Counted from the stretch's first letter, positions 1 to 13,314 are shown. The stretch: 64,000 bases of DNA from Venturia oleaginea (GCA_013176395.1 JABMLP010000013.1:124001-188000); one strand, 5' to 3'. The notes: generated by a model not told the origin, from the letters alone. Numbers and translations are program-made.

Positions 1-3000
1 GGTTCGGCGACCCGGCCAACATTGATGTTGCGGCCCTCCACCGGTTAACCAGCACACCTAAGCGCATCCACGAAGTCTTCAGTCCAGACGAGGGGGTGTA
101 CTACTCCAAGGAGTTGTTGTTGAAGGTCTTTGAGTGGCACTTTCTCTCCACTAAGCTCGAGTTAGAGAAGAGCTCAGGCGTCCTCAACGTACCGCATGCC
201 ATCGTATCGAAGAGCACAGGCAACTCGCCTATGCTGCGGCCGGCTAAGCACCGAAAGAGCAAGTCTCAGTTGTCCAGTGAGTACAGGTCTTTCATGATAC
301 TGGGATTCTAGGTGGTGCTAACCACAACACAGTCGAAGTACCAGCCCATGGCAACCCGCATCTTCTGGCCGTACCTCCGTCTATTGGACCGCCGCCTCCG
401 CCCAATCTTTCGTATTCTGGTGACTCGCGCCGCATTGCTTCTGCACAGGGTTCAATGAGACCACCTACTGGCATTCGAGGTGGTGACCGAGCTGCTTCTG
501 GCTACGATGCGCCAACGGGTCCAAAGACAGGTCTGGGTATGGGACAGCGACCGTATATGCCTCCAACTCCGAACATGGGTCGGCCACCACATCCTTTGTC
601 CCAACAGTCGACTCCTGGTCAAATGATGCATCCACAGCCTGCAGGTTATCCTCGTCGCGACACGTCAACTGGCGCGCTCGTCCCGAACAACAACATGGCT
701 CAGCTTCCGCCACCACCAGCGATGAGAATGCCATCTGGAGAAATGAGATCTGCTCTCCCGCATCAGATGCCAGGACATATGTATGGTCACCCTGCTATGC
801 CTCCACATTCTTCCCAGCATGGTTCAATGGGCCCAATGGGTCCACCACCTCCACCGATGGGTGTCATGGGCATGCCTATGCACCCTTCTGGCCTTCCAAT
901 GAGCCCAATGCAGCCACCAATGCCGCCAATGTACTTCGATCCTGGCATGCCGCGCCCAATGAATGAACATGGAGGAATGCTGTACGACCCGAATCAACCG
1001 AATCCATCTCAGAATCGCCAGGATTTCAGCAGACCTCATCCTCGAAATCAACACTCGAATTACGGTCAGTATGTCGAAAATTCCCGGCACAACAACCAGA
1101 ATAATCGTGGCCGAAAGCAGTCGCGAGGAGGACGCGGCGGTGGCCGCGGTGGCATGCAATCGTACGATGGCGGACGTAGACAGTCGGTCCAAGCTACGGA
1201 TCGTCCATACCAAGGCAACATGCACGACTCGATGCCTTCTCCTCCAGTCGAGCGATCTCACCGAGAGAGCTTCTCGCGGGTTCAAGCGAATTCTCAGGAG
1301 ACTGAGCGATTCCCTGACTTCCAAGAGCAGCAGGAGCCGTTCAATATCAATACTATTCCACCTGAGCTACAATGTCTTCGCAAGTATATCGGTGCCGACG
1401 TCGAGGACATGGACTCTTTATGGATTGGAAATATTCCCCATGGCACCTCGGATCAGACGATCCAGTCGTTGATCGAAGGGGAAGTCAACGTTCCTGTCGT
1501 CATGGTCAAGCCTGTACTCGTTGACCCCAACAAGTCAGTTGGATGGACCATCGTTACTTTCCACAAGACCAGCGATGCCCGCTTGGTGCTTCAGAAACTT
1601 GAGGAGTTCAACTTCCGAGGTCACCGGCTCGACATTCAAGTTCCGGAGCGTTGCCGTCATGATCTTCCTGGATACAAGGTCCAGAGCAGACGCTCTTCTA
1701 ATCGTCATTCCGTTGTCGATGGGCCGATGCCAGGTGTTCCTGTGGGTCCTAGGTCATCCTTCAGCCGTAACAATAGTAGTCGTCAACTCCGCACCAACTC
1801 GATAGCTCACAGTGATGGAAGTGGTCGTAGGAACAGCTTGTTCTCGCCTCAAGATGCTAGGAGCGACATTCCTGTCCTACCGGACCTTCCAGAGGTTGCT
1901 GAAGCTCTCAAAGACGAGGTTAACGAGGGATCAATTTTTTCCCCTTCGGAAGTCAGGTACGTTTGAACAAACTGCAACACTTGCTGATCTCCTGGCAACG
2001 ATTTCCAAGATCTCCTCCAGAAAATCTGGAGCGTGCAACAGTAAATCTGATCCATGCGATCGATTATCGATATTACTCTTTTCCTGAAATCCATCCACTG
2101 ACGGCTTCCAGTGTTTCAACTGTCATGCATGCGACAGCTGCACCATTCGTTCCGCCCCAGTACAACTCGTTTGGTGCCGAGATCTCCGGTCCCACAAACA
2201 AGCAACTTGCTGTCCAAGAGAAGTTCCATCGTTCAGCTTCTTCAGAATCTCTTCGTCGTACAAGTCAAGGCTTCGACTATGAGTTCACACTTGAACCCAC
2301 TGGTGAGGCTGGAGTCGAGCACGCTATTGAAGATGACGCCACTGTTACCTCTGATTCAAGCCAGTCTGTTCAGGCAAAGAAGAGCACGAGTCGCAAGACG
2401 AGTAAAGTGGCTCAAAATATCAAGAGCGAAGATGCTACTGTAGCACCCAACTATGGGGCCACTTTGACTGAGGAAGCGAAAGTCGAACCGAAAGCTGCTC
2501 AAGTATCAGCTGCGAAGGACGAGGCGGTTGTCCAGGAACCTTCGATAAACTCAGACGAGACTGCTTCAGCTGTCCTGGCCGAAGAAGTGCCAGTTTCTGC
2601 TGCTGATCTGCTTGAAATCGTTGAGGCGCCTGCGTTTCAAGCGACAGAGGACACGGTCGCCATTCTTTCCGCAGAAGTGCCAGTTCCCGCTGTCGAGGTA
2701 GCCGAAGAGGTTCAGCATCCATCTATCATCTCCACCGATGATACGCTGGCTCCTTCAGGCGAGGCCTTGCCAGTTCCTGCTTCTGAGGCCGACGTGGAAT
2801 CTCGCGCTGGGTCGGTCTTTTCAGAAACCCCCACGGAAATCCTATCGGATACCGCAGTGGAAAAAACTCTCGAATTGGCTGTACGAAACTCCGCTGTGCC
2901 TGCAGCATCTATTCATCCATTTGCTAAACCCAAAGCCTTGAACGCGCAGCGACAAGTGAGCAAAGCGGACAAGAAGAAATTCAAGAAGCAAGGTCAGGCC

Positions 3001-4170
3001 AGTAAGAAGAAGACGGAGCCTATAGCGGCGCTCATATCAGAAGCTCCTGACCCTGAGATTCTCTCCCTTGACGAAATAAAGGCGAAGTCGAAAGCTAAGG
3101 CTGATCCCAGCAAATCAGCTTCTGCGGCAAAGCCTGGGACTTCTTTGACTAAAGCTAATATTGAAGCACTATCCGTATCTGCGGCCGAGGCTAGCAGTCC
3201 AGTCATTGCATCCGAAGCTCCTCTTGTTACAACACAGGAGAAGATTGCCGTCCCTGAACTCACAGAAAACGATGATGTGGCCCCAGTCAGCGCTACAACT
3301 ACTCCTTGCGTGCCAGTTGTGTCGAAACCCCTCGTGGCTCTACCTCTAAATCTGTCCCAGATGAAGCGTGCGCCTTCTATCAATGTCACCGCTGGGCTTC
3401 CTCGCAAGGAGCGTAAGCCATCCACTGCATCTGCGGCATCAGATTCTTCTTTCGGCACGCCGAAGACTGCGAAAGAATATCAGACTCCTGCTCCATCTCC
3501 TGCTCCTGACATGTCTTCAAGCCCGTCTGCCACGGCACTTGTTACCGAGAAACAGGAAGTTGTCCAAGCGACTGCTGGAGCTGAAGCCGAAGCCGAAGCC
3601 GAGACAATTGTCGACGCTCGAACCGAGGTTGAGATCGAGGCTCAGGTCGACATGGTAGAAGCCGATAATTCAGTTGCTACGCAGGACGCGATCCAGACCA
3701 ACAAGAAAAAGAAGAACCAGCAGAAGAAGCGACAGAATCGACAGAATCGAGAAAACAAGAAGAAGAATGCTTCTGTTGACGGTCAGGACGCTCAGGATGC
3801 GAGCAATTCGCAGGCTGAACCATCACCGAAAGACGTCTTCCAGAAACTGATGGACTTGAATCCTTGCACAGGTATGGATCAGGATTCTTCCCCAAACGTC
3901 GACAAGGCAGTGGGACTTCATGATGATAACGCGACACCTGGAATCTCCAGTGATGTGACAGGTCGGGATGAAAAGAGCTCGGTTTCAAATACATTTTCCA
4001 CCAAGGCAGCTGGTCTTGCCGTCAAAGAGAACGTGGCTAGTCCCCACCTCTCGTGGGCTCAACGATTGGCTGGCAAACCTTCTACGTCCGTACTCGCAAA
4101 TGTCCCCGTCAAGGGCGGCCTCACTGCACGCGATACCAATATTGGACAGCAGTACACCAAGGGAGGTTGA
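1..4170 (+). CDS. RRM-domain RNA-binding protein, 5'-partial
   Basis: Large RNA-binding protein whose start lies before the window. Exon 1 (1-276) enters in frame 3 and ends at GTGAGT. The intron 277-332 has a GCTAAC branch point. Exon 2 (333-1956) is rich in Pro, Met and Gly, has an Arg/Gly-rich patch near 1110-1180, and then an RNA recognition motif at about 1405-1670 that opens with DMDSLWIGNIPHG. The donor GTACGT at 1957 must be used, because the frame closes six bases later. The acceptor is either AAG at 2009 (53-nt intron) or CAG at 2111 (155-nt intron with CTGAC); both keep the frame. The final exon to 4170 is Ala/Glu/Ser-rich low complexity with a Lys-rich stretch near 3700-3770, and ends in a conserved-looking block around SWAQRLAG. 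The target RNA is unknown and I do not recognise an orthologue name. Confidence 0.8.
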
Positions 4171-6010
4171 AGATACGCTCCTGGATACAAACCCACACAC
4201 GCACTTGGAGGATATTCAGGGGATGTGTTAGATGATGGCCTGAGAGTCGAAGGCACGGGTAATGGGAGGGTGATGATGATAATGATGATGATGCCTTGTG
4301 AGAGATGGCAGTGCAAGTATCTTACGGAGTTGAAGAATCGGATCTAGAGATAGATTGCTATAAATTCCCGGTGATGATCCCGTAGAGAAAATTCCAGAAA
4401 ATAAGTAGATTGTGGGATCTGTTTTATGATTGTGAATTTGGTATCGATTGTGATTCTCTCTCATTATTATCTTGATTGGTATATCAATCACTCTCTATCT
4501 GACTCGCGTGCTGTTATATAACGGTATAAGATTTTATGATAGGTACCTAGATGGAGATTCCGAGGTAGCTCGGTTCGAATGGGAAAATGGATGGTTGGTT
4601 GGTCTCTCTTTTTGTTTTGTTTTGGTTGGTTGGCGAGAGGGTGGGTGCGAAAGGAACGGGCTTGGTGTTGATGATGCCCCTTTCTAGACTCTGACTTCGA
4701 GATTCGAGATTTATGTTGTTGGATTTATAGTTGCTTTTGTGGGAATGGGGGGTCTTAGGGTTTTGGGGGGAAGGGGTCGTGAGGGAGGTAGAGGGGGGTT
4801 TTTGGGAGGATTGGGGATGGGGAGGCTCTTTGTGTAGTTATCACTAGCGATTTTTTATTTATTTTTTCTTTTCTCTTTTTCTTTTCTGGGGCGGAGTAGG
4901 ATTTGGATTTGGGATTTATGAGGAGGGGTTTATGAGGAGGGGTTTATGAGGAGGGGTTTATGAGGAGGGGTTTATGAGGAGGGGTTTATGAGGAGGGGTT
5001 TATGAGGAGGGGTTTATGAGGAGGGGTTTATGAGGAGGGGTTTATGAGGAGGGGTTTATGAGGAGGGGTTTATGAGGAGAGGTTTTTGTTGATGGTCATG
5101 GGGATCTTATGATCTTATGTAGATGGGTATGGTTTGGAGAAGATTTTTGTAGAGGTGCGTGTGGGAATTGTAGATTTAGAAGTGTGTTCTTTGGGGGTTG
5201 GGGAGGGATGGATGGATAGAGAGGAGGGGGTAAGAGGGGGTGAGATAAGATAAGATGGTATTTTTGGTAATAGAGGTAACTTAAACGAGAGCAAAGTAAA
5301 GTGATGCATGGAGATGGAGATGGGGGATAGAGTAGTGACGTGACAAGGGACGTTTGGTAGGTTACTTGTGGGCTATTTACTCGGGTGAGGATGTGGATGT
5401 GGATGATTGTTTAGATATGGTAGTTCGTGATAAGGTATGGTGTTACGGCGTTGATATCTTGGACGTTGGTTTTGGCTAATATAGTCAATCATGGAGGACG
5501 TTTGTGGCTGGGAAATGAACTGTGATATTCTTGACTGCGCTTTGGAGATTACGTGAGTACTGGATAGATTTATTTAAGCGGGTTAAGGACGTTTTGATTT
5601 GAGAGATAGAGTTGGACTGTGATAAGTTTTGACTGGTACGCGTTTTGATGGAGTGTGGGCTGGGATTAAAATTGCCTGGGGGATTTGAGGGTATGGAATT
5701 AATCCGACTTCAAATTCAGTAGCGATGAGGTTCCGAGAAGTTGTTGGGGAAGTATGGTTAGAATATCGATCTCGCATAGAGGAACTGCTATACGATTGCC
5801 AGAAGAGTAAAACCGAAGGTGGGTGAAGAGCTTTTAATCATAGCAACACCGCGGAGTGGCCATTCAAAGCGGCGCCTTCACGTCACACTCAAAAAGCCAA
5901 TTGAACCAATTTTTTTTGTGTTGCTTGTTTACTCCTTATGATACAGACCCGTCCCGTTTCGGCATTTTTCCCACCAAACCCAAAGGCAATTTCCTGAGCA
6001 ACGGGTTCTG
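4171..6010. other. Intergenic region with minisatellite
   Basis: About 1.8 kb between the convergent ends of the RRM gene and CBP4. It is G-rich on the plus strand after 4570 and holds the 14-nt minisatellite. Open frames here are short and show no recognisable domain. Confidence 0.6.
4915..5082 (+). repeat. 14-nt minisatellite, 12 copies
   Basis: Twelve head-to-tail copies of TTTATGAGGAGGGG. Eleven are identical and the last differs by one base. The array is purine-rich on the plus strand and lies about 750 bp downstream of the RRM gene stop. The lack of variation between units suggests recent expansion. Confidence 0.97.
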
Positions 6011-6980
6011 TCAACTCGATGCGGTGGAATCTCTGACTTCCTTCCTCCGTCTCTCGATTTCGGCGGCGATGCTGAGTTTGTCTTTTGCTGCTTGGTCGCG
6101 TCCTTTTTGTTCTGCTTCGGCTTGTGCTTCCCATACTGAGAGACGTTAGCCATCGATTTATGTGTCGTGAATGGGACGGGTTAAAGAAGGAAGTCAGGTG
6201 GAAGTGGGTGATAGTAGAAGACTTACTCGGTTTGTCGCTCTTTGAATATTCCTTCAGGTTGTTGACGAATTTGTCAAAGTCTTGTTGTTTGGAAAGGCGG
6301 TTCTCCAGCGATCGGCGTTGGAGGTCTGGATTGTAGCGTTTAAAAAGCTCCTCCTCTGATTTATTGTTGTGAGTATTATGGTGATAAGGGTGTGACAAAG
6401 CATCTTGGAGGAAAGAGATTACGTTTGAGCACGATTGTCTGAAAGCGTAACGCATTGTGATGGATTGGCAGAAGAATGGGAGAAAGGAAAGATCGGCGTA
6501 CCTGTGGGTGTTACATAGTATACTAAGGCTGGCCCACCTATGCAGAGTATTCCTCCTCTGTGTGAGTTGTTAGATTAGCTTGTCGGTGAGAAAAGGTAGA
6601 GTTGCCAGACTGGGACGTGAGTGGACAGTTGTGATTGTTGGGCGGAGCCAGGAACAACAAGACGGTAAGGGGGAGCAGAAGGCGGTATGGTTTTGAGAAC
6701 AGTCGACCAACGGATAAGACTCTTGCATATACAACTCATCGATGTTTCGAGCTGTTCAAAATAGCCCGTCCCAGCACTTCATGACTCCAATAACGCGCCC
6801 GACCTGACTTGGGATTCCTGGCAACACTCGTTTTCTTTGCCCAAGAACGACTGGATAGAAGAAGCGCATTACGATCATCTTTTGTGGGATTCCGAAAGGC
6901 AGGCAAATGGAAGGGAGTGCTAAGAGATGGAGAGGTACGTACCCAGCAAGCATCTTTGAGTACATCTTCCAACCCGGCAT
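6011..6980 (-). CDS. CBP4: Cytochrome bc1 assembly factor Cbp4
   Basis: A 115-aa mitochondrial inner-membrane protein. In yeast, Cbp4 works with Cbp3-Cbp6 on newly made cytochrome b during complex III assembly. Four exons on the minus strand: 6943-6980, 6502-6557, 6227-6355 and 6011-6135. The start reads [14 protein letters not shown] and continues into a single membrane segment that includes GGPALVYYV. The family core [19 protein letters not shown] follows, then [11 protein letters not shown] and a charged C-terminal helix. Introns are 385, 146 and 91 nt with donors GTACGT, GTACGC and GTAAGT, and every junction restores the reading frame. Intron 1 is long for so short a gene. The coding start faces SKT5 across 773 bp. 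Confidence 0.9.
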
Positions 6981-7753
6981 TATGACAGTATAATTCGGTT
7001 CTTCCAAGGTAATTGTTGATGGAACAGGATTCGGTGGATGGAAATATCCGTTGCTGGTGTCGAATGATGAGAATGTACTTCCTCTTCGCCCAAAGATGAA
7101 TGACGCTTGCTCAGCCACACGACACTTCAGCTGCAGCCACACCCCTACCCCTTTGCGGAAGTAGGCACGAATGGCTTGCTCGGTGATTAATGGCCACTAT
7201 TCTCCGACCAATCCTACCGTGTACCTCAAGGCCGACCATTCTTGTCCAACAGTTATTGAACAACCATTGAACAATCATTGCCGCCCGCTCACTGCCAGAC
7301 GTGCTAACCGTTGCACCGCGCTCATTCCAAAGCAAATCACAGTCTCTACAGGAACCGTTTCACCAAGTAGTACACAGTAGACACAACCGAACAAGGTTGA
7401 CATACTTGGCACACATACTTTACTACCAGAAGATCCGCCGAAACAAACACTGCAGTTCCCAAGACCTCAATTGCACACTTAGCCGCAGAACCGCCAAACG
7501 TTACTTTACATCAAACACGCCAGAGCCGTCACCCGGACACCACAGACACTCGACAATCGCCAGACAAGTCACTCGTTTAGCTATCCGACTTTCTTCCACG
7601 TAGTTTTGCGCCCTCTGTTGGCGAAAGAGCGACCGTTTGCTGTTCCATGGCACGCGACTTGCAATCATGAGCCTAGCTGTTCTGTTGCGATCCACAACAT
7701 AAACACATATACCCTGGTAGCACGAATATACACTCTCCTTCACAAACACCAAA
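6981..7753. promoter_or_regulatory. Divergent intergenic region CBP4-SKT5
   Basis: A 773-bp gap between two outward-facing start codons, so it must hold both promoters. The SKT5 side (7300-7750) is rich in C and A on the plus strand, as is common for fungal 5' UTRs. No specific factor site is assigned. Confidence 0.5.
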
Positions 7754-10700
7754 ATGGCATACGAGCAGCCCGCTCATCACGGCGGTGCCCCACCACGAGC
7801 ATACTACGACCAACAAGCCCCACGAGGTGCTTCCCGAAACGCTCCACGCCCTGGTCCACGTGGGCCTCCTCAGCATTACACGGATGAGTACAGCGGATAT
7901 GGGCAGGAAGGAGCACACTTTCGGGGTCAAGAGCAGGACTACCATGTTTACGATCGGGAGAGCTTTTGGGGAGCATATGGGGGAGACGCGTCTGGGTACG
8001 CTCAGAACTACGAACAAGACTACGGCCACCCACAGCAGTACGATCAGGGATACTACAATCCACAACAACAGCGGAGAGGACCACCGCCGTCAAGGGGACA
8101 AATGCCTCGCGGAGATGGCTATGGACCGCCTCGTGCGAGAGGATACAGCAATGGTATGCATGGGCAAATGGGACCTGGTCCTGGCAGTAGAGGGCGTGGC
8201 CCTCCGCCTCACAATTATGGCCAATCAAGAGAAGGAATGCAGCAGTACGATGACAGAAGGCAGATGGGAGGTCCGCATGGAGGTCCCTCACCACCGCGTC
8301 AAAAGCGTGAGTCTTTCCAACGTTATCGCAGTCCGTTTCCAGCCAGTGTCTCTGCGACCTTAGTGAAGTGAAGCCTCCCTCCGTATTTCTTCTTTTCTCA
8401 CTCAAGACGATATGGCCAAAGCTCGGGTAATCAGGTTTTCAAACCACCAGATCTTTGGCAATGGAGTCTTTGAGAGCAAATTGATGAATCGAGCTCAACT
8501 TGATTATTCTCGCGATACAACATGGTAAAGCGATTATCTTCAAGAACTACAAGAACGTGACAGCTGACGACAGAAAAACGGCTGCTCCCAGTCCAATCGC
8601 CACAAACAGCAGGTTTTGACAACCCTTTTCCAGTCTTTGGTGGTGCGCCAACCGCGAAAACAGATGATCAGATCATGTCTCAAGCAATGAGTGGCTTGGA
8701 TATAAATGGACGCCCAAACACAGATCCCAACAGACGAACTCCCACTTCTGGAAGTGTGCACAGCCAAAACTCGTTTAGATCAAATTATGCCAGACATCCT
8801 GGTGAACATCGAGGCGAACGGCCTCATCGCTCGGCCGAGGACAGGTACGGACCACGACCGCCATTTGAAGGAGGCCGAGGTCCGCCTGGCAGAGCAATGA
8901 CCATGCCCCAAGACAACGAATACCCTGTCGATAACAGGCAGTTTAATCAGCAACAGACTCCTTGGCCGGAACAGCAGTATGACGCAGGTTACGGACCAGG
9001 CAGGAGAGATCCTATAGAACAGCGCTCAAATACTACAATTGGAGAAAGATCGATGGCGCCTGGTATGCAACCTCCAAGACCTTCTACAGCCTCTGGAATG
9101 CGCCAACAACCAGGTATGCCGCGGCGAGATGATCTTTCTGGTAATCAGAGATCTGCTGGACCTGCCTCTTCGCCCCCTTTCGCTCGTCCAGGCACGAGTC
9201 ATGGAAGCAGACCTGCGCCGGCTCCACCTTTTGATCTGGAAAACTATATGCCTGACTTTGATGCGCAGCCCGCGGCAGGTCGACCTCTGCAAGATGCAGT
9301 TGGATTACCACTAGATGCCGCGCCTGAGGCCAACAAACCATTATCCAGAGCTGCCACTATGGAGAGTCCAATGGGAGGTCAATTTGCCCAACAAGCGCAC
9401 AAATCGAGATCACAGCCTGACCTGCGAGGCCAACAGCCGAATTACGGTGCTCCTGCTGGTGCGCCCATGGTTCCACCTATGCCTCAGCAAATGCAAGGCC
9501 AACACCCTGGACCGAGAAGAGATGGCCCTCAATTGGCGATGAATAACATGCACAACTTCAACAGTGGGATGCCTGGTGCAGGGTCAATGCCGAATAGTCC
9601 ACGCCAATTTCATCGACCTGGAGCGCCCCCTATGAACAGAAACGAAACCAACCAAAGTGGACGATCAGATCCAAGCCCAGGTGGTCCTCCCGGCCCGCGG
9701 TTGAATGGGAACTCCAATCCATCAGCATCGTCGGCTAATCCAGACGCGCTTCCCGCTCATCCTGCTCCTGTACGGCCCGGTCTGGCAGGTGGTGCGCAGC
9801 CGGGGCCTGCTCAAATTCGTCAGGCTCAAGCTCAACGTCTGTCGATGTCGGATGAGAAAAGACTTTCCATGCCTATTACCCACGAAGAGCTGGACAGACT
9901 ACGCCAAGCGGTGCAGACGAATCCAGCAGATACCAAACAAGCGCTCTACTTTGCAAAGAAACTTGTGGAAGCGTCGCAAGTGCTTGCCACTGATGGTGGC
10001 AGAGCCGATGAGCGCACGGCCCAGAAGAACCGCGAGAGGTACATTTTCGATGCACACAAGCAAATCAAACGTTTAGTGACTGCCAACTGCGCGGAGGCGA
10101 TGTTCTACTTAGCCGATTGTTATGGCACAGGTCAACTTGGTCTTGCTGTTGATCCCAAAGAAGCCTTCGGTCTTTATCAAGCTGCTGCCAAAATTGGACA
10201 CGGCGCATCGGCTTATCGAACAGCTGTGTGCTGCGAGATGGGACTCGAAGCGGGCGGTGGAACCAGAAAAGATCCACTCAAAGCTGTGCAGTGGTATAAA
10301 CGCGCTGCCGCTCTTGGAGATACCCCGGCGATGTACAAGCTGGGCATGATTCTTCTCAAGGGTCTGTTGGGGCAGCAGGCATCTCTTGGCGAAGCGATCA
10401 TCTGGCTACAACGCGCGGCGGAAAAGGCTGATGAGGAAAATCCACATGCGCTTCACGAGCTTGCGCAGATCTATGAGAATGCGCCGCCAGGCGGGAAGGT
10501 CATTCAGGATCAGAAGTACGCATTGCAACTCTACCAACAAGCCTCTAAATTTGGCTATCGCTCATCGCAAACTCGTCTTGGAAAGGCCTACGAATTCGGT
10601 CATCTGGGTTGTCAAATTGACAATCGCTCTTCCATTCATTGGTATGCCAAAGCGGCGGCGCAAGAAGATCATGATGCTGAGTTGGCGTTGAGTGGATGGT

Positions 10701-11067
10701 ATCTTACTGGCTCGCAAGGTATCCTCGCAGCAAGTGATCAAGAGGCGTATTTGTGGGCGAGGAAAGCGGCGCTTGCTGAGTTACCAAAGGCGGAGTTTGC
10801 GATGGGTTATTTTTCAGAGACAGGGATTGGATGTCCAAAATCATTGGAGGATGCAAAGAGGTGGTACGGACGGGCTGCTTGTGAGTACCCTTCCCTAAAC
10901 ACTAACTTATAAGATTATTTGTGACTAACCATTGCTTAGCACATCGATATCCCAAAGCCCAAGCACGATTGGAGGAACTCATCAGAGGTGGTGGGAAGAA
11001 TCTCAAGAACCGCGAGAGGATGTCCCGAGGGGATGAGAAGAAACATGAGGATTGCGTTGTCATGTAA
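7754..11067 (+). CDS. SKT5: Chitin synthase III activator, Sel1-repeat protein (Skt5/Chs4-like)
   Basis: A 982-aa protein. Skt5/Chs4 proteins activate and localise class III/IV chitin synthase at septa and growth sites. Exons are 7754-8306, 8613-10880 and 10940-11067; introns of 306 and 59 nt have GTGAGT donors. The N-terminal half is disordered and rich in Gln, Pro, Gly and Arg. Exon 2 opens with FDNPFPVFGG, a motif seen in the family. From about 10030 to exon 3 there is a run of Sel1 repeats, for example AMFYLADCYGTGQLG, AVQWYKRAAALGD and WYGRAA. The C-terminus is HEDCVVM, a CaaX box (CVVM) predicting prenylation and membrane attachment. The start ATG follows CAAA. The 306-nt first intron is the least certain part of the model. 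Confidence 0.9.
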
Positions 11068-13054
11068 GACTCGAATGGCAGATAGACTGCGATGTTGGAG
11101 CCTCTGCGTAATTAATGTGGGTATGGATGGAATATGGCTGGCTACATGTATGAATATAGTACCGCAGGGCGGCGATGGAGGTTATGTCATGCGGGTGAAT
11201 TGGTTTGGTCTTGTTGAGATGTGTATGTATGTATCTGGATTTGATGGATACCCCCCCCAACCCACGAGTAGGTAGGTATGTAGGTAGGTAGCTAATGGCA
11301 GGCAATCTGATGTCTTCGATATGTGTATAATTAGTTGTCGTGCTGTTGTCTCTCCGACTTGATATATTAATCGCTTGTCCTTAGTCATAGCATGCTCCCT
11401 TTATGAGGAGTTTTCGCGGGAACTAGGATCCTGGTTCAAGTAGTCGTAAGTCCCATCTTTACGGACCCCAGATCTTGGCGTTATGCGTCGCGAAGAATTA
11501 GGGGATCTGCTTGTGTAGTAGGTCTTTGCGCGAGGAATCTTCACATAGGCAGGTGATTACGAAGTTGGACTTAGCGGCGTTGTTTGTCGGATGGATGGAT
11601 GTCGAGAACCCTTGCCTACCCACCCGTAGCTGTTCTTTCCAGAGGTATCCTGTGCGAATCTGGCGGTGATGGCATGTGGACTATACGAGATGAGAATTGT
11701 GAGGGCTGATCATTGTGGTGAGGGTTGTTGGGTATGTAGGACGTATCTAGGATGTATCTTAGCTCGTGTATAAATGAGAGTAGTGTTAAGTAGCTCTCCT
11801 GTCCTAGCTCTTTAATGCAAGATCGACTATTTCCTCACACATATTTGTCGCAGCCGAATTGGAGGCCATGGCCGGCGAGTGGCAAAGCGCTAACGGCGAT
11901 CTTCGGATATCTCATATAGTAGATGCTCTTTGTTGCCTACCGTATGGTAGTAGTTCGGCTACGTACGGCCCCTTTCTCCCTACAGTAGGTAGAATATGTA
12001 GAAGATTACCTGGATGATTAGATCGTAGACATTATCGACTGAAGCATAGAGTATAGTAGACTTACTATTTCTAACACGGTCCCTTTGGTTCCGTCGATGA
12101 ATGGAGCCTTATCTTTAAGGAACTCGATATCCGTAATACGCTAGAACTGCGCTAATCTACCCGGTTACTTCTGTAACATGTTAATGAGTAAGTACTTCTC
12201 ATATATCTAGTATCTTCGAACCGATTTTCGGGAAAGAAGCGTAGTGCAAGTAACGTTAATCTCATGTTTTTGAGGCAAGTGAGAGATTTGGAGGAGTCTG
12301 AGATAAACCCCAAGATAAAGTGTGGCTCGAGGTGGATTAAATAGATGCTTGGAATTGAATGGATTCGCGCCATTGAGTTGCACGCGAAGACACGGGGCTC
12401 GATCTCCGTCGCGGCCTATAGGTAGTCGGACTATCTTCTTACGTATCCCGTACGACGGCCAATTCGAGGTGGGGTAGAAAAATGATTAGAAATAATAACC
12501 TCGCCCTTGCAGTCTAGGTCGACAACCTGATCGTTTACGCCTAAAAAGCATCCTCTACTCGTATTTACAAGCAGTATCAGAGGGACGAGTAGTTTTGGAA
12601 TTTGAGATAACCATCTTCATCCCTTTTCTAGTCGGAATTTTCAGACCCTTTTAAGCCCTTGGGAGATCGTCCACCAAACCTACTATATATAGTAAGAAGT
12701 AGATACCTGTAAGAGTTCAACCCTCAAAGGTGTTTCGCAAGTGAGGGAAGACAGCTTATATTTCAAGTATCTAAGTACAGAGAAGAAAGTGTAAGTACAG
12801 GAAGGATAGCTAGTATATATAATCCTCCTCTTACAATAGATCCTTCTAGAAAGTATCTTTAAATGGAAACGTGACAGCTTGCAAAATAGAACATGGCAGC
12901 TTGCGAAATAGAACATGACAGCTTGCAAAATAGAACATGACAGCTTGCAAAATAGAACATGACAGCTTGCAGAATAACAAGAGAACAATTGGAAATCCAG
13001 TCATGGATAAGCTAGAGAGAAGGATTCCATCCCTTAACAATACCTCTTAAAGAG
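11068..13054. other. Gene-poor AT-rich interval
   Basis: About 2 kb with many TAGTAG/TAGGTAGG-like stretches and no convincing open frame. It has the look of decayed repetitive DNA. It includes the 22-nt tandem repeat at 12873 and leads into a MITE. Confidence 0.5.
12873..12978 (+). repeat. 22-nt tandem repeat, about 4.8 copies
   Basis: Unit GACAGCTTGCAAAATAGAAC plus AT. Copies begin at 12873, 12895, 12917, 12939 and 12961; the last is partial. The second copy differs by two A-to-G changes. Confidence 0.95.
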
Positions 13055-13061
13055 TCCGCAC

Positions 13062-13314
13062 GTCACGGTACGACCGCGGACTAGTCCTTCCCGCCGTTGG
13101 GGTGGCCCCACGGCACGTGATCAAGGCAGAACCGGAGTTCTGCCGAGGAAAGGTTTTAAAGCCTATGTGGCTTCAACCAATTCGTAGCTCTTTGAGCTAC
13201 GTCCTGTCGTTAAACCTGCCTGTTGGTTTGCCTGCCAGTTCGTATATAGCCTGTTGAATGATACCTGTTCCTGCTGCTGCTCCTTCCTCCTGATACCCGA
13301 ACCCGCCCCGTGAT
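13062..13314 (-). mobile_element. MITE copy 1 (253 bp, reverse orientation)
   Basis: One of three near-identical short elements in the window. On the plus strand it runs from GTCACGG at the left to CCGTGAT at the right, with flanks TCCGCAC (13055-13061) and ACCGCAC (13315-13321), which match at six of seven bases as a 7-bp target duplication. It has no coding capacity. Internally it keeps the GTAGCTCAAAGAGCTAC hairpin and the GGCAGAAC/GTTCTGCC hairpin seen in the other copies. The superfamily is uncertain. Confidence 0.85.

Noticed and set aside
824..1324. 166-codon minus-strand frame within the RRM gene
   Set aside because: It is antisense to clear coding sequence and made of repeats mirrored from the Pro/Met-rich region.
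4560..4600. GGTTCGAAT as a possible tRNA T-loop
   Set aside because: No acceptor, D or anticodon arms can be built around it. I scanned other GGTTCGA-like sites with the same result.
5889..6455. A 188-codon minus-strand frame over CBP4
   Set aside because: It includes the correct exon 3 but runs through both flanking introns, and its N- and C-terminal parts are nonsense relative to the family.
13062..13314. MITE read as a tRNA-derived SINE (GGTTCGGGTATC resembles a B box)
   Set aside because: No A box at the proper distance, no poly-A or simple tail, and inverted ends with target duplications fit a DNA element better.
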